Below are positions 24,672 to 33,419 of a DNA stretch of 64,000 nt, in pieces (position 1 is the stretch's first letter; every line of letters starts with the position of its first letter). Under the pieces are notes generated by a model that saw only the letters and a list, made by a program, of their open reading frames with translations, ran no database searches and had not been told where the DNA came from. Source of the stretch: Cognatazoarcus halotolerans (GTDB taxonomy: Bacteria > Pseudomonadota > Gammaproteobacteria > Burkholderiales > Rhodocyclaceae); the NCBI RefSeq assembly GCF_009800965.1, contig NZ_WUAF01000003.1, positions 1-64,000 of the forward strand, read 5' to 3'. The position numbers and the translations under genes were made by a program.

Positions 24672-26359
24672 TGTTCTGGCAGGCGATCGGCGCGGCGCGT
24701 GACCTGTCCCGCGCCCAGGACATCGCCGTGGTGCTGATCCGCTACGGTTTTGGCGACATGGTGCGGCGCCTCGGCATGGCCGACGCATTGGCCAAGGCCG
24801 GCAAGGTGCTGCACTGGCATGTCTCCGACGAGTTCGCGCGCCTCGAGCCGCCCGCGCGGGCACGCCGGGCGCTGGAGGATCTCGGCCCGACCTTCATCAA
24901 GCTCGGCCAGATCCTCGCCACCCGGGTCGACCTCTTCGCTCCGGAGTGGATCGCCGAATTCTCCAAGCTGCAGGATGCGGCCCCCGCGGTGCCCTTCGAA
25001 CAGGTCCGCGCGCAGCTTGCCGAGGATCTCGGGGAGGCGCCGGAGGCCGCCTTCGCCTCGCTTGAAACCACGCCACTGGCCGCTGCGTCGCTGGCGCAGG
25101 TCTATCGTGCCCGGCTGACCGATGGTCGCGAGGTGGTGCTCAAGGTGCGGCGGCCCGGAATCCGTCCGACGGTCGAAGCCGACCTGCGCCTGCTCGCCAG
25201 GCTGGCCGAGATCGTCAACGCCGAGATGCCCGAGCTGCGACGCTACCGACCGGCCGAGGTGGTGAGGGAGTTCACCACCTCGCTGCGCCGCGAGCTCGAC
25301 TTCGGCGCTGAATGTCGCAGTGCGGAACGCATCGCCGGGCACTTTGCGGGCCACCCGGAGTTCGTGATCCCCGCGATCCACTGGCAATGGAGCGGCGAGC
25401 GGCTCAATGTGCAGGATTTCATCGACGGCATCCCGGGCCGCAACCTCGCCGCGGTCGACGCAGCCGGCATGGATCGTCGGCTGCTTGCCCGGCGCGGCGC
25501 GGCGGCGGTGCTGAAGATGATCCTCGAGGACGGCTTCTTTCATGCCGACCCGCATCCCGGCAATGTCTTCTACCTGCCCGGCAACCGCATTGCCTTCATC
25601 GATTTCGGCATGGTCGGCCGACTCACCGAGGCGCGCCGCTACGAGATCGCGGTGCTGCTGCACGGACTGGTTTCGGGGGGCGCCGAGGTGGTCGCCGAGA
25701 TCCTGCTCGACTGGCGCGACGATGGCGACGCGGAAGCGCAAACCGACCCGGCCCGCCTGCGCCGCGAGATCGACACCTTCGTGGACCAGTACAAGGGCGT
25801 GCCGCTCAAGCGGCTCGACCTGGCTGCAATGCTCTCCGACGTGGTGACCATCCTGCGCGACAACCAGCTCACTCTGCCGCCCGAGCTGGCGGTGCTCGTC
25901 AAGGCCTTCATCTCGCTTGAAGGCATGGGTCGCCAGCTCGATCCGGACTTCGACATGGCCGGCGAAGCCGCGCCGTACCTGCAGCAGGCGCTGCTTGCCC
26001 ACCGCTCGCCGGCGGCGTTGGCGCGGCGTGGCTGGCGTACCGTGGATGGCGCGCTCAAGCTGCTCACCGGGCTGCCGCAGGATCTCGGCCAGCTGCTGCG
26101 GGCGGCACGCCGGGGCAAGCTCAAGGTCGAGGTGGAAGTGCTGCCGCTCAAGCATTTCGGCGATCGGATCGACCGCGCCCTGAGCCGCCTGACCATCGGC
26201 ATCGTCACCGCGGCGCTGATCATCGGCACCTCGATCGTGCTGACGGTACCCGGCGAAGGTATCAGTGGCCTGTCCACCGTCGCGCTGCTGGGTTTCATCG
26301 GTGCCGTGCTTGGCGCGATCTGGTTGCTGGTGTCGATCAGGCGCAGTGGCCGTGACTAG
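24671..26359 (+). CDS. UbiB/ABC1-family atypical kinase
   Basis: A 562-residue protein of the AarF/UbiB/Coq8 family. Visible are the KxGQ motif in TFIKLGQILATR, the alanine-rich loop AAASLAQVYRA, the lysine in VVLKVRRPG, the catalytic FFHADPHPGNVFY and the metal-binding FIDFGMVG. Two C-terminal membrane helices (about 505-525 and 530-555) follow, as in UbiB. UbiB supports ubiquinone synthesis, probably through ATPase-driven lipid handling. No ubiE or ubiJ gene is adjacent, so this may be a paralogue, and no gene symbol is given. It is coupled to the DUF6781 gene upstream. Confidence 0.87.
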   Translation: MFWQAIGAARDLSRAQDIAVVLIRYGFGDMVRRLGMADALAKAGKVLHWHVSDEFARLEPPARARRALEDLGPTFIKLGQILATRVDLFAPEWIAEFSKLQDAAPAVPFEQVRAQLAEDLGEAPEAAFASLETTPLAAASLAQVYRARLTDGREVVLKVRRPGIRPTVEADLRLLARLAEIVNAEMPELRRYRPAEVVREFTTSLRRELDFGAECRSAERIAGHFAGHPEFVIPAIHWQWSGERLNVQDFIDGIPGRNLAAVDAAGMDRRLLARRGAAAVLKMILEDGFFHADPHPGNVFYLPGNRIAFIDFGMVGRLTEARRYEIAVLLHGLVSGGAEVVAEILLDWRDDGDAEAQTDPARLRREIDTFVDQYKGVPLKRLDLAAMLSDVVTILRDNQLTLPPELAVLVKAFISLEGMGRQLDPDFDMAGEAAPYLQQALLAHRSPAALARRGWRTVDGALKLLTGLPQDLGQLLRAARRGKLKVEVEVLPLKHFGDRIDRALSRLTIGIVTAALIIGTSIVLTVPGEGISGLSTVALLGFIGAVLGAIWLLVSIRRSGRD

Positions 26360-26376
26360 ATATAGCCCCGCGCATG

Positions 26377-26399
26377 AAAAACCCCGGCCGCGGCCGGGG
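26377..26399 (-). terminator. Rho-independent terminator of argC
   Basis: The 18-base perfect palindrome CCCCGGCCGCGGCCGGGG (26382-26399) is followed on the minus strand by TTTTT (26381-26377). It lies 28 bases after the argC stop and may also stop transcripts of the convergent kinase gene. Confidence 0.85.
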
Positions 26400-26426
26400 C
26401 TTGGCGTCTGTCGGAGCCTGTGTGGC

Positions 26427-27386
26427 TCAGCTCGCCAGGCCGGTTGCCTCGTCCACCCCGAGCATCAGGTTCATGCACTGGATCGCCGCGCCCGAGGCGC
26501 CCTTGCCAAGGTTATCGAAACGCGCCGCGAGGAGGATCTGATCCTCATGGCCGAAGACGAAGAGTTCGGCACGGTTGGTGTCGTTGCAGGTGGTGGCCGG
26601 CAGGAAACCGTTGTCGAGCAGCGGCGCGGCGTCGAGCGGCATGACCTTGACGAAGGTCTGGCCGGCGTAGTGCTCGGCGAGGAAGGCCTGCACGTCCGCC
26701 GGGGCCACCTTCTTCGACAGGGCGCGCGGCAGCAGCGGCACCGCCACCACCATGCCCTGCGCAAAGTTGCCGACGATCGGCGTGAACAGCGGCTTGTGGG
26801 CAAGGCCGGTCATGTGCTGCATTTCCGGCAGATGCTTGTGGGCGAGGCCGAGCGCGTAGAAGCGCGGGCTCTTCATCTCGTCGGCGAGGTAGGCCGGCTC
26901 CTCGTAGCTGGCGATCATTTCCTTGCCGCCGCCGCTGTAGCCGGTGATCGAATAGGTGCTGACCGGATAATCGGCCGGTACGATGCCGCCTGCCACGAGC
27001 GGGTGCACGAGCATGATGAAGCCGCTCGCATGGCAACCCGGCACCGCCACTTTCTGCGCATTCTTCACCTTCTCGCGCTGGCCGGCGTTGAGCTCGGGCA
27101 GGCCGTAGACCCAGTCCGGATGGGTGCGGTGTGCGGTCGAGGCATCGAGGAAGCGGGTGCGGGTGTTGCCCGGCGCGAGCAGCGACACCGACTCCCGCGA
27201 GGCCGCGTCGGGCAGGCACAGGAACACCATGTCGGCGCTGTTGATGTATTCGGCCTTGACCGCGGCGTCCTTGCGTTGCGCCTCCGGGATCGAGAGGATC
27301 TCGATGTCGGCGCGGCTGGACAGGCGCTCGTCGATCTTGAGTCCGGTGGTGCCGTGACGGCCGTCGATGAATACCTTGTAGCTCAT
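26427..27386 (-). CDS. argC: N-acetyl-gamma-glutamyl-phosphate reductase (type 2)
   Basis: A 319-residue cytoplasmic enzyme that reduces N-acetylglutamyl phosphate to the semialdehyde with NADPH in arginine synthesis. It starts with VFIDGRHGTTGLKIDERL, the nucleotide-binding region of the short type 2 ArgC. It carries the active cysteine in VAVPGCHASGF, and further family segments TGYSGGGKEMI and NAQGM-like VGNFAQGMVVAVPL. Its length fits type 2. It stands alone with its own terminator; other arg genes are not in the window. Confidence 0.93.
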   Translation of the reverse strand: MSYKVFIDGRHGTTGLKIDERLSSRADIEILSIPEAQRKDAAVKAEYINSADMVFLCLPDAASRESVSLLAPGNTRTRFLDASTAHRTHPDWVYGLPELNAGQREKVKNAQKVAVPGCHASGFIMLVHPLVAGGIVPADYPVSTYSITGYSGGGKEMIASYEEPAYLADEMKSPRFYALGLAHKHLPEMQHMTGLAHKPLFTPIVGNFAQGMVVAVPLLPRALSKKVAPADVQAFLAEHYAGQTFVKVMPLDAAPLLDNGFLPATTCNDTNRAELFVFGHEDQILLAARFDNLGKGASGAAIQCMNLMLGVDEATGLAS

Positions 27387-27451
27387 GCTGTGCTCCGCTG
27401 GGATTGGCGATCAAAGCGCCATTCTAGGCGAGTCCTGTTACCGGCGTCGCC

Positions 27452-28225
27452 CTAGGCGACCAGATCGCGATACGCATGCCAGGTGGCGTGGCCGATGATC
27501 GGCAGCAGGACGATCATGCCGAACATCAGCGAAGCGAAGCCCAGCAACATGCCCGCAACGATGATCGCTGCCCACAGGATCATCGCGCCGGGATTGCAGC
27601 CAACCGCCCGGGCGCTGCTCATCATCGCGGTGACGACGTCGCTCTCGCGGTCCATGAGCATCGGGACCGCTACCGCGGCGAGTGCGAACACAAGTGCCGC
27701 CAATGCGCCGCCCAGCACCATGTAGGCAACCACGAAATGGACATATCGGCCCGAGAACAGGACTTCGGTGAAGAAGTTACCGGGATCGGGCGCATCGCCC
27801 CCGAAGAACATCGCGAAGAGGATTGCCGACATGCGCTCCCAGCCGATCAGAACGATCGCCAGTAGCAATCCGAACTGGAACAGTTGATCCTTGTGGCGGA
27901 CGATCCCGGCCATGGATTCGACGAGCGAGCACGATCTGCCCGCCTCGTGGCGGCGCGAGATCTCATAGAGGCCCGCGGCTGCCAGCGGCCCGACCAGAAA
28001 GAAGCCCGAGATGGCAGCGGGAAACAGATGGGGTTTGTCGGATGCGAAGGCCAGGGTCAGGTACCCGAGCACCGAAAAGAATACCCCGTAGGAGAGACTG
28101 GCAACCGGGCTTTCAAGCACGTCGTTCCAGGCCTTGCGCAACCACACCAGCGGCCGCGCGGCGTCCACGGTGCGGATCGTCGGCATCGTGAAGTGGCGGT
28201 CGAGATGACTTGATGAGTTGGCCAT
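27452..28225 (-). CDS. DUF2189 membrane protein
   Basis: A 257-residue inner-membrane protein with about six helices. DUF2189 features are RPLVWLRKAWNDVLESPVASLSYG near the start, the central PLAAAGLYEISRRHEAG, and the C-terminal region MIVLLPIIGHATWHAYRDLV. The family often lies near respiratory or cytochrome genes, but its function is unknown. GAGGAG precedes ATG 28225. It is a single gene, divergent from the TIGR02647 gene. Confidence 0.85.
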   Translation of the reverse strand: MANSSSHLDRHFTMPTIRTVDAARPLVWLRKAWNDVLESPVASLSYGVFFSVLGYLTLAFASDKPHLFPAAISGFFLVGPLAAAGLYEISRRHEAGRSCSLVESMAGIVRHKDQLFQFGLLLAIVLIGWERMSAILFAMFFGGDAPDPGNFFTEVLFSGRYVHFVVAYMVLGGALAALVFALAAVAVPMLMDRESDVVTAMMSSARAVGCNPGAMILWAAIIVAGMLLGFASLMFGMIVLLPIIGHATWHAYRDLVA

Positions 28226-28504
28226 GGTCTTCTCCTCGGTCTATGTGCCGGTGCGCGGTTGACAACAAGGTGCTTGGGAGGTTCGAGAATGAGATTGAAT
28301 CGCGCCATGCCAAAGTGCCCGCCGGAGCGTCGTCTTTGCGGCCGCTCGGCCTCGATCCGCATGCACCGTGTCGAATCGTTCGATGCGGCTGGCGGGAACG
28401 CATGGACGGCCGTCACTCGCCACCGACACGTTGCCCTGCGCGTCCGCGCCGAAGTAAAGTGCCGCTTTGCCACCGGGGTCGGTGGTGCCACGAAGGAAAC
28501 CTCC

Positions 28505-28735
28505 ATGACGCTACCCGCCGACTTTGCTCACGAACTCAGTCTGCTTCTTCAATACGACGCGGACAACTCGCAGACCGGCCTCAAGGTGCACCATGATGCC
28601 GCGCCGGAAGTGATCGCTGCGGCGCAGCGCCTGTTCGAGAAGGGGCTGGTGAGTCAGCACGATGGCGGCTACCTGACCAAGCTGGGCCAGGACGCTGCCC
28701 TTCATCTGCAGTCGGTGCGCAGCATCCTCGGGTGA
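28505..28735 (+). CDS. TIGR02647 family small protein
   Basis: A 76-residue protein matching the TIGR02647 family along its length: LLLQYDADNSQTGLKVHHDA, IAAAQRLFEKGLVSQHDGGYLT and LGQDAALHLQ. It has the shape of a small winged-helix domain, and members have been suggested to bind DNA. AAGGAAACC lies just before ATG 28505; the longer upstream frame lacks family similarity. Confidence 0.85.
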   Translation: MTLPADFAHELSLLLQYDADNSQTGLKVHHDAAPEVIAAAQRLFEKGLVSQHDGGYLTKLGQDAALHLQSVRSILG

Positions 28736-28906
28736 TGCCTGCTCCGGCGGTCGGACATGCTCCCTGTCACCGGTCGATTGCGTTTCCGGTTCTTCGAGCG
28801 GGTGCGGCGGGGTGGTCTTCAGGCCGCAGGCCGGGCACGGTGTTTCCTGCCTGGACAAGCCTTTGAGCGTGGTGGGCGTGTCGACCGCGCTCGAACACCG
28901 TCGCGA

Positions 28907-29530
28907 TCAGACGGCGCCGAGCGTCGCATAGTATTGCTCGATCGCCGGCAGGCTGCCGATGCGCTGCATATGTCCTTCGAGTTTCGGGGCGAGCCTTGCG
29001 ACGAGGTCGGTCGGGATGTGATCCAGTTTGCCGGAGCATAGCCAGCGCGTGATCACGAAGACCTTGAGGTCGGCAACCGTGAGCCGCTGGTCGGCAAAGT
29101 ATCGTCCGCCGTGGCGCTCGAGCTGTGACTCGAGCCAGCGGAGATATTTCGGCAGCACATCGGCGACGAGCGCTGCACGCGCGTTCTTCAGGTCGTCGCC
29201 GCTCAGGCCGAAGGTGGCGCCGACCTTGATGTTGATGTCCTCGAGTGCGCTCATTACTTCATCGCACAACAAGGCCTGGAAATCGTCATCCGGATACAAG
29301 CCGGAGCGTTTTCCGGCGTAGCGGGTGATCGCGTCGCTCTGGGTGATCTGGAGATCGCCGACGTGAAGGACCGGAACCTGGTTCAGCGGGGTGATCTTGC
29401 GCACCTCCGCAAAGTCGGCAGGCGCAAACCGGTCATCCTCGAAGGCGATGCCGCCGATGTGCAGGGCAAGTCTCGCGGGCTCGGCCCGTCCGCCGGAAAA
29501 GTCGAAATAGGTGAGTTTCAGTCTGTCCAT
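28907..29530 (-). CDS. Glutathione S-transferase, sigma-like
   Basis: A 207-residue cytoplasmic GST. The thioredoxin-like N-terminal domain starts LKLTYFDFSGGRAEPARLALH, with the catalytic tyrosine at residue 8 as in sigma-class enzymes. It continues with QVPVLHVGDLQITQSDAITRYAG (glutathione-binding Pro and Gln-Ser). The helical C-terminal domain contains LTVADLKVFVITRWL. It would conjugate glutathione to electrophiles or reduce peroxides. It is a single gene; the 170-base gap before it (28736-28906) holds nothing recognised. Confidence 0.88.
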   Translation of the reverse strand: MDRLKLTYFDFSGGRAEPARLALHIGGIAFEDDRFAPADFAEVRKITPLNQVPVLHVGDLQITQSDAITRYAGKRSGLYPDDDFQALLCDEVMSALEDINIKVGATFGLSGDDLKNARAALVADVLPKYLRWLESQLERHGGRYFADQRLTVADLKVFVITRWLCSGKLDHIPTDLVARLAPKLEGHMQRIGSLPAIEQYYATLGAV

Positions 29531-29663
29531 GATCCGCTTCAGAAGTCAGGTTGGGCGGCTCGGGGCTGCCGGGTCGACGCCCGCCGCAGGTGAATGATAG
29601 GCCGGGACGCACACTCGGTACCGGGCATTTTCATATGCGTCGCGGGCGGCGACGCCGACCGCT

Positions 29664-30305
29664 TCAGGCGTTGCCGAACGCCAGCCGGATTGCGTGCCTG
29701 CGAACGTCGCCAGGCCAGGTCTCGATGAGCGCCTCGAACCGGCCGCGGTCGTTGGCGAAGAGCGCGCGGGTGGCTTCCTCGAAGCCGGCAAGGTCGCCCG
29801 AGATGGCGCTCATGAAGTGGTAGGCACGCTCGTGCGCCTTGCGGATTGCATCCTTGCCGCTGGCTGCGCGTCGCGCTTCCTCGACCAGCTTCCTGAGCGC
29901 AACCGAGGCCCCGCCCGGCTGGCTGGCCAGCCACTCCCAGTGCCTCGGCAGGAGCGTGACCTCGCGCGGCACGACGCCCAGCCTGGGCCGTCCGCGACCT
30001 CGCGGCCTGCCTTGGGCGTCGTCCTCGGTGGTCGCTTCCGCGGCTGGCGCGGCGGGGGCCTCGTCGGGAAAGGCGGCGGAGAGCCGCTTCGCCACGTCCA
30101 CGTCGGAACCCCTGGTGTCGACATCGAGCGTGCGGCCGGTGGCGTCGTCGAAGATGAGCACCGGCCCGGCGGTCCCCTGCGCAAGTGCATCTCGTGCCGC
30201 AAGGGCGGCGGCAAGCAGGGAGCCACTGGCGATGCATTGGAAGCCGTTGAAACTGGTAAAGGATGGGTTGTGTGGAGCGGTCACCTGGAAGCCTCGTGTC
30301 GTCAT
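29664..30305 (-). CDS. DUF2239 family protein
   Basis: A 213-residue soluble protein of the DUF2239 family, with blocks SFTSFNGFQCIASG, GPVLIFDDATGRTLDVDTRG, RGRPRLGVVPREVTLLPRHWEWLASQPGGASVALRKLVEEAR and FMSAISGDLAGFEEATRALFA. It contains an AT-hook-like RGRGRPRLG, and the family is of unknown function. ATG 30305 lies about 13 bases after the predicted transcription start, so the mRNA is nearly leaderless; this fits the absence of a ribosome site. The promoter carries a palindrome and direct repeats, implying tight regulation. Confidence 0.82.
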   Translation of the reverse strand: MTTRGFQVTAPHNPSFTSFNGFQCIASGSLLAAALAARDALAQGTAGPVLIFDDATGRTLDVDTRGSDVDVAKRLSAAFPDEAPAAPAAEATTEDDAQGRPRGRGRPRLGVVPREVTLLPRHWEWLASQPGGASVALRKLVEEARRAASGKDAIRKAHERAYHFMSAISGDLAGFEEATRALFANDRGRFEALIETWPGDVRRHAIRLAFGNA

Positions 30306-30324
30306 GTCGCGATGGAATGCGCGA

Positions 30325-30370
30325 ATAATACCCGGATAAAAATATCCGTCAATAAAATCCGGATAAAAAT
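30325..30370 (-). promoter_or_regulatory. DUF2239 promoter with embedded operator
   Basis: Minus-strand -35 TTGACG (30352-30347), 16-base spacer and -10 TATTAT (30330-30325). The spacer contains most of the palindrome CGGATA-AAAA-TATCCG (30333-30348). CCGGATAAAAAT occurs twice in direct orientation (30332-30343 and 30359-30370, 27 bases apart). A dimeric repressor bound here would block the polymerase. The regulator is not identified. Confidence 0.65.
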
Positions 30371-30510
30371 AATCGGCTAGGGTCGTTCCGTGCTCATGCG
30401 TCGGCTGCCCTCCATGCCGCTGCCAGGCTGGTGCCTTACGCCTACCCGGTATAGATTGGCGGGGGTCGGCGCCCGGACTGCGGCGCGGAGGGTTCTGCCG
30501 GGAGGATGTG

Positions 30511-31260
30511 ATGAGGCGAGTCATGGGGCGTTTCGCGTTGATCTGTGCGCTTCTCTCGGTGGCGTCGGCGTTTGCGGGCAGCGCGATCGAGACGAAAACG
30601 GTACATTTCGCCAAGGGTGCATCGTCGGCGACACTCAAGGGAGTGCTCAAGGGCGAGCGCATCGTCGATTACCGGCTGCGCGCCGCAGCTGGCCAGACCA
30701 TGAGCGTCAGACTGGAGACCAGCAATCTTGCCAACTACTTCAATGTGCTCCCGCCCGGCTCCGAAGATGTGGCGATCTTCATTGGTTCGAGTGGCGGCAA
30801 CGAATGGAGCGGGCCACTCGCTGCGACCGGCGAATACACCGTTCGGGTCTATCTGATGCGCAGTGCGGCACGGCGCAACGAGACCGCCAGCTACACCCTC
30901 ACCGTCGGCATCACCGGCAGTCCTACCGCGGAAAAAGCGCTCGGACCCGCTCCGTCGGGCGATGCGCGCGTCAAGGGCACGCCCTACCATGCGACCGGGC
31001 AGCTGCCATGCTCGATGGGCGATGCGCCCGAAGCTTCCGCGCAGTGCAGCTTCGGGGTGATTCGTGGCAAGCAGGGCAACGCCGAGGTGCATGTCACGCC
31101 GCAGGGCGGGCTCGAGCGGGTACTGAGCTTCATCGATGGCAAGCCCGCCACGCAGGGTGGCGAGGCGATCAAGGCCAGCCGCGAGGACGACACCTGGCTG
31201 ATCAAGGTGAATGACTACGAGCATTACCGCATTCCCGATGCGGTCATCTACGGTGGTTGA
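30511..31260 (+). CDS. Exported protein with PliG-like (g-type lysozyme inhibitor) N-domain
   Basis: A 249-residue exported protein. The signal peptide ends about SAFAGSA. Residues about 25-135 align with the E. coli lysozyme inhibitor PliG: VHFAKGASSATLKGVLKG, YRLRAAAGQTMSVRLE, LAATGEYTVRVYLMRSAARRNETASYTLTVGI. A second domain of about 110 residues follows, with two cysteines (QLPCSMGDAPEASAQCSF) and the ending YRIPDAVIYGG; I do not recognise it as a named family. It probably protects the envelope against lysozyme. GGAGG five bases before ATG 30511 decides the start. Confidence 0.72.
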   Translation: MRRVMGRFALICALLSVASAFAGSAIETKTVHFAKGASSATLKGVLKGERIVDYRLRAAAGQTMSVRLETSNLANYFNVLPPGSEDVAIFIGSSGGNEWSGPLAATGEYTVRVYLMRSAARRNETASYTLTVGITGSPTAEKALGPAPSGDARVKGTPYHATGQLPCSMGDAPEASAQCSFGVIRGKQGNAEVHVTPQGGLERVLSFIDGKPATQGGEAIKASREDDTWLIKVNDYEHYRIPDAVIYGG

Positions 31261-31321
31261 GCGGCCGTCCTGCGTGGGCTCGTATCGGCGCGCAATCCCG
31301 CCCGGCCGCATCGGAGCAGTA

Positions 31322-31879
31322 ATGCCCGGGATAATCGAATTCGACACCGAACGGCTTCGCCTGCGCCAGTGGCAGGCGTCCGACCGCGCACCCTTTGCCG
31401 CGCTCAACGCCGACCCGGCGGTGATGGCCTTCTTTCCGTCACTGCTCACCCGTGCCGAGAGCGATGCGATGGCCGATCGCTGCGCGTCCCTGATCACGCA
31501 GCGCGGCTGGGGTTTCTGGGCGGTCGAGCTGCGACGCTCCGGCGAGTTCATCGGCTTCGTCGGCCTGCACCAGCCATCAGCCGAGCTGCCCTTCGCGCCT
31601 TGCGTCGAGGTCGGCTGGCGACTCGCTGCCGCGCACTGGGGCCAGGGTTTCGCCTCGGAGGCGGCGCGCGGGGCGATCCATGTCGGCTTCCACGAGCTCG
31701 GCCTCGACGAGATCGTGTCCTTCACCACCCTCGCCAATCACCGCTCGCGTGCCGTGATGCAGCGCCTCGGCATGCGCGCCTGCGGCCACTTCGAGCATCC
31801 GCATGTGTCACACGAGAGCGGTCTGCGCCTGCATTGCCTCTACCGGCTGGCGAAGGCGCGCGCTGCGGGTGGATCATGA
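31322..31879 (+). CDS. GNAT acetyltransferase, RimJ/RimL-like
   Basis: A 185-residue GNAT enzyme. It starts FDTERLRLRQWQASDRAPFAALNADP as in RimJ/RimL relatives, and the acetyl-CoA loop region is WGQGFASEAARGAI, with VMQRLGMR near the end. It would acetylate an amine or protein N-terminus; the substrate is unknown. GGAG precedes ATG 31322. Its stop overlaps the next acetyltransferase gene by ATGA, so the two are co-translated. Confidence 0.85.
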   Translation: MPGIIEFDTERLRLRQWQASDRAPFAALNADPAVMAFFPSLLTRAESDAMADRCASLITQRGWGFWAVELRRSGEFIGFVGLHQPSAELPFAPCVEVGWRLAAAHWGQGFASEAARGAIHVGFHELGLDEIVSFTTLANHRSRAVMQRLGMRACGHFEHPHVSHESGLRLHCLYRLAKARAAGGS

Positions 31880-32316
31880 CGGCGCGCTGCACCCTGCGCA
31901 CGGCGCAGGCAGGCGATCGTGCGGCGATTCAAGCGATCTATCGCCCCGCCATGAAGGACCTCATCAGCGAGATCTGGGGCTGGGACGAGGTTTGGCAGCA
32001 AGCCGACTTTTCGGCCCACTTCATGCCCGAAGGCATCACCCTGGCATGCCTCGGGCAGACGCTGGCAGGCTATTCGCAGGTCGAGGACCGCGACGGGCGG
32101 TTGTTCATCAGGATGATCGCCGTCCATCCGCAGCACCAGCATTGCGGCATCGGCAGCGTCCTGCTCGAGTCGGTCATCGCCTCGGCCGACCGACTGTCGC
32201 GCCCGGTGAGCCTGGAGGTGTTCCGGATCAACGCCTTCGCGCGGGCGTTCTATGAACGGCATGGTTTCGTCGTCGAGGCTGCGACGCCGCATGGCTTCGT
32301 GATGTGTCGCCCTTGA
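31876..32316 (+). CDS. GNAT acetyltransferase
   Basis: A 146-residue single-domain GNAT protein: TLRTAQAGDRAAIQAIY at the start, then LFIRMIAVHPQHQHCGIGSVLLESVI (acetyl-CoA pyrophosphate loop QHCGIG), and NAFARAFYERHGFVV. The substrate cannot be told. It is translationally coupled to the preceding RimJ-like acetyltransferase through an ATGA overlap, but the two share little sequence, so this is not a recent duplication. Confidence 0.85.
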   Translation: MTARCTLRTAQAGDRAAIQAIYRPAMKDLISEIWGWDEVWQQADFSAHFMPEGITLACLGQTLAGYSQVEDRDGRLFIRMIAVHPQHQHCGIGSVLLESVIASADRLSRPVSLEVFRINAFARAFYERHGFVVEAATPHGFVMCRP

Positions 32317-32424
32317 GCGGCGCATCCCCGGTACGGTGAGGGTGCGGTCTTCGATTCGTCATGCCGCGCGGGTCGCTTGGGCGCTATGCTTCGAGTCTGT
32401 TCAGGGTCGCTCCAGGAGGCTTGC

Positions 32425-33051
32425 ATGTCGCGCATCGATTTCTATACCAACCCCATGTCCCGCGGTCAGATCGTGCGCTGGGCGCTGCACGAGGTCGGGG
32501 CGGACCACGAGACGCATGTTCTTGGCTACGGCGAGCCGATGAACAGTGCGTCGTATCGTGCGATCAATCCGATGGGCAAGGTGCCCGCCATCGTGCACGA
32601 CGGACAGGTGGTGACCGAGTGCGCGGCGATCTGCGCCTATCTCGCGGAGGCCTTTCCCGCGGCGGGCCTGGCGCCCGAAGCGCACGAGCGGGCCGACTAC
32701 TACCGCTGGATGTTCTTCGCGGCGGGGCCGATCGAGCAGGCCAATTCGCTCAAGGCGATGGGCGTCACGCCCACCCACGAGCAGCAGCGCATGGTCGGGT
32801 GCGGCGACCCCGAACGGGTCATGGATGCGCTGACCGCCAAGTTCGAGAAAGACGCGTTCGTCTGCGGCAGCCGCTTCACCATGGCCGATGTCTACGTGGG
32901 CAGCCATGTGGATTGGGGCATCGCCTTCGGCATCATGCCCAAACGCGAGGCGCTGCTCGCCTACGCGGCGCGGCTGCGCGAACGAGCGGCCTACCAGTCG
33001 GCCAAGGCGATCGACAATGCCTTGATCGCCCAACAGGGCCAGCAACAGTGA
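32425..33051 (+). CDS. Glutathione S-transferase
   Basis: A 208-residue GST. The N-terminal domain is IDFYTNPMSRGQIVRWALHEVG, with serine as the likely catalytic residue, then MGKVPAIVHDGQVVTECAAICAYLAEAFP. The C-terminal helical domain contains FVCGSRFTMADVYVGS. It is distinct from the sigma-like GST at 28907-29530. The strong ribosome site CAGGAGG precedes ATG 32425. The KTSC gene follows nine bases after its stop, so they may form an operon. Confidence 0.88.
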   Translation: MSRIDFYTNPMSRGQIVRWALHEVGADHETHVLGYGEPMNSASYRAINPMGKVPAIVHDGQVVTECAAICAYLAEAFPAAGLAPEAHERADYYRWMFFAAGPIEQANSLKAMGVTPTHEQQRMVGCGDPERVMDALTAKFEKDAFVCGSRFTMADVYVGSHVDWGIAFGIMPKREALLAYAARLRERAAYQSAKAIDNALIAQQGQQQ

Positions 33052-33060
33052 GGTAGCCTC

Positions 33061-33327
33061 ATGGACATGAAACGCCTCAGCTCAGGCCGGCTTCGTGCAA
33101 TCGGCTACGACCGCAGGGCACGCCTGCTGCGGGTCGAGCTCGATGACGGCAGCGCGGTCGAGTATTCCGGTGTCGGCGAAGACGTCTGGCGCCGCCTCGA
33201 GCAGTCCGGCTCGGCCTGGAGCTATTACCGCGACAACATCGAGGAAGAATTCTCCGGCCGCAGGGTTTCCGCGCGCACCGCGGAGACCAAGGTGAATCCG
33301 CTGGATGCCTTGTTCGGCAAGGAATGA
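33061..33327 (+). CDS. KTSC-domain protein
   Basis: An 88-residue protein with a KTSC domain: SSGRLRAIGYDRRARLLRVELDDGSAVEYSGV and WSYYRDNIEEEF. The domain is short, beta-rich and found alone or fused to lysyl-tRNA synthetase-like proteins; it may bind RNA, but the role is unknown. The spacing of nine bases after the GST gene suggests co-transcription. Confidence 0.82.
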   Translation: MDMKRLSSGRLRAIGYDRRARLLRVELDDGSAVEYSGVGEDVWRRLEQSGSAWSYYRDNIEEEFSGRRVSARTAETKVNPLDALFGKE

Positions 33328-33419
33328 GCCCGCTCGCCGCAATGCACAGCGGGCCGCCTGAACCGGCCTGACCGGTGCGGGTGGGTTACAGTCGACGCTT
33401 CGAGAATGGAACGCCTGCC

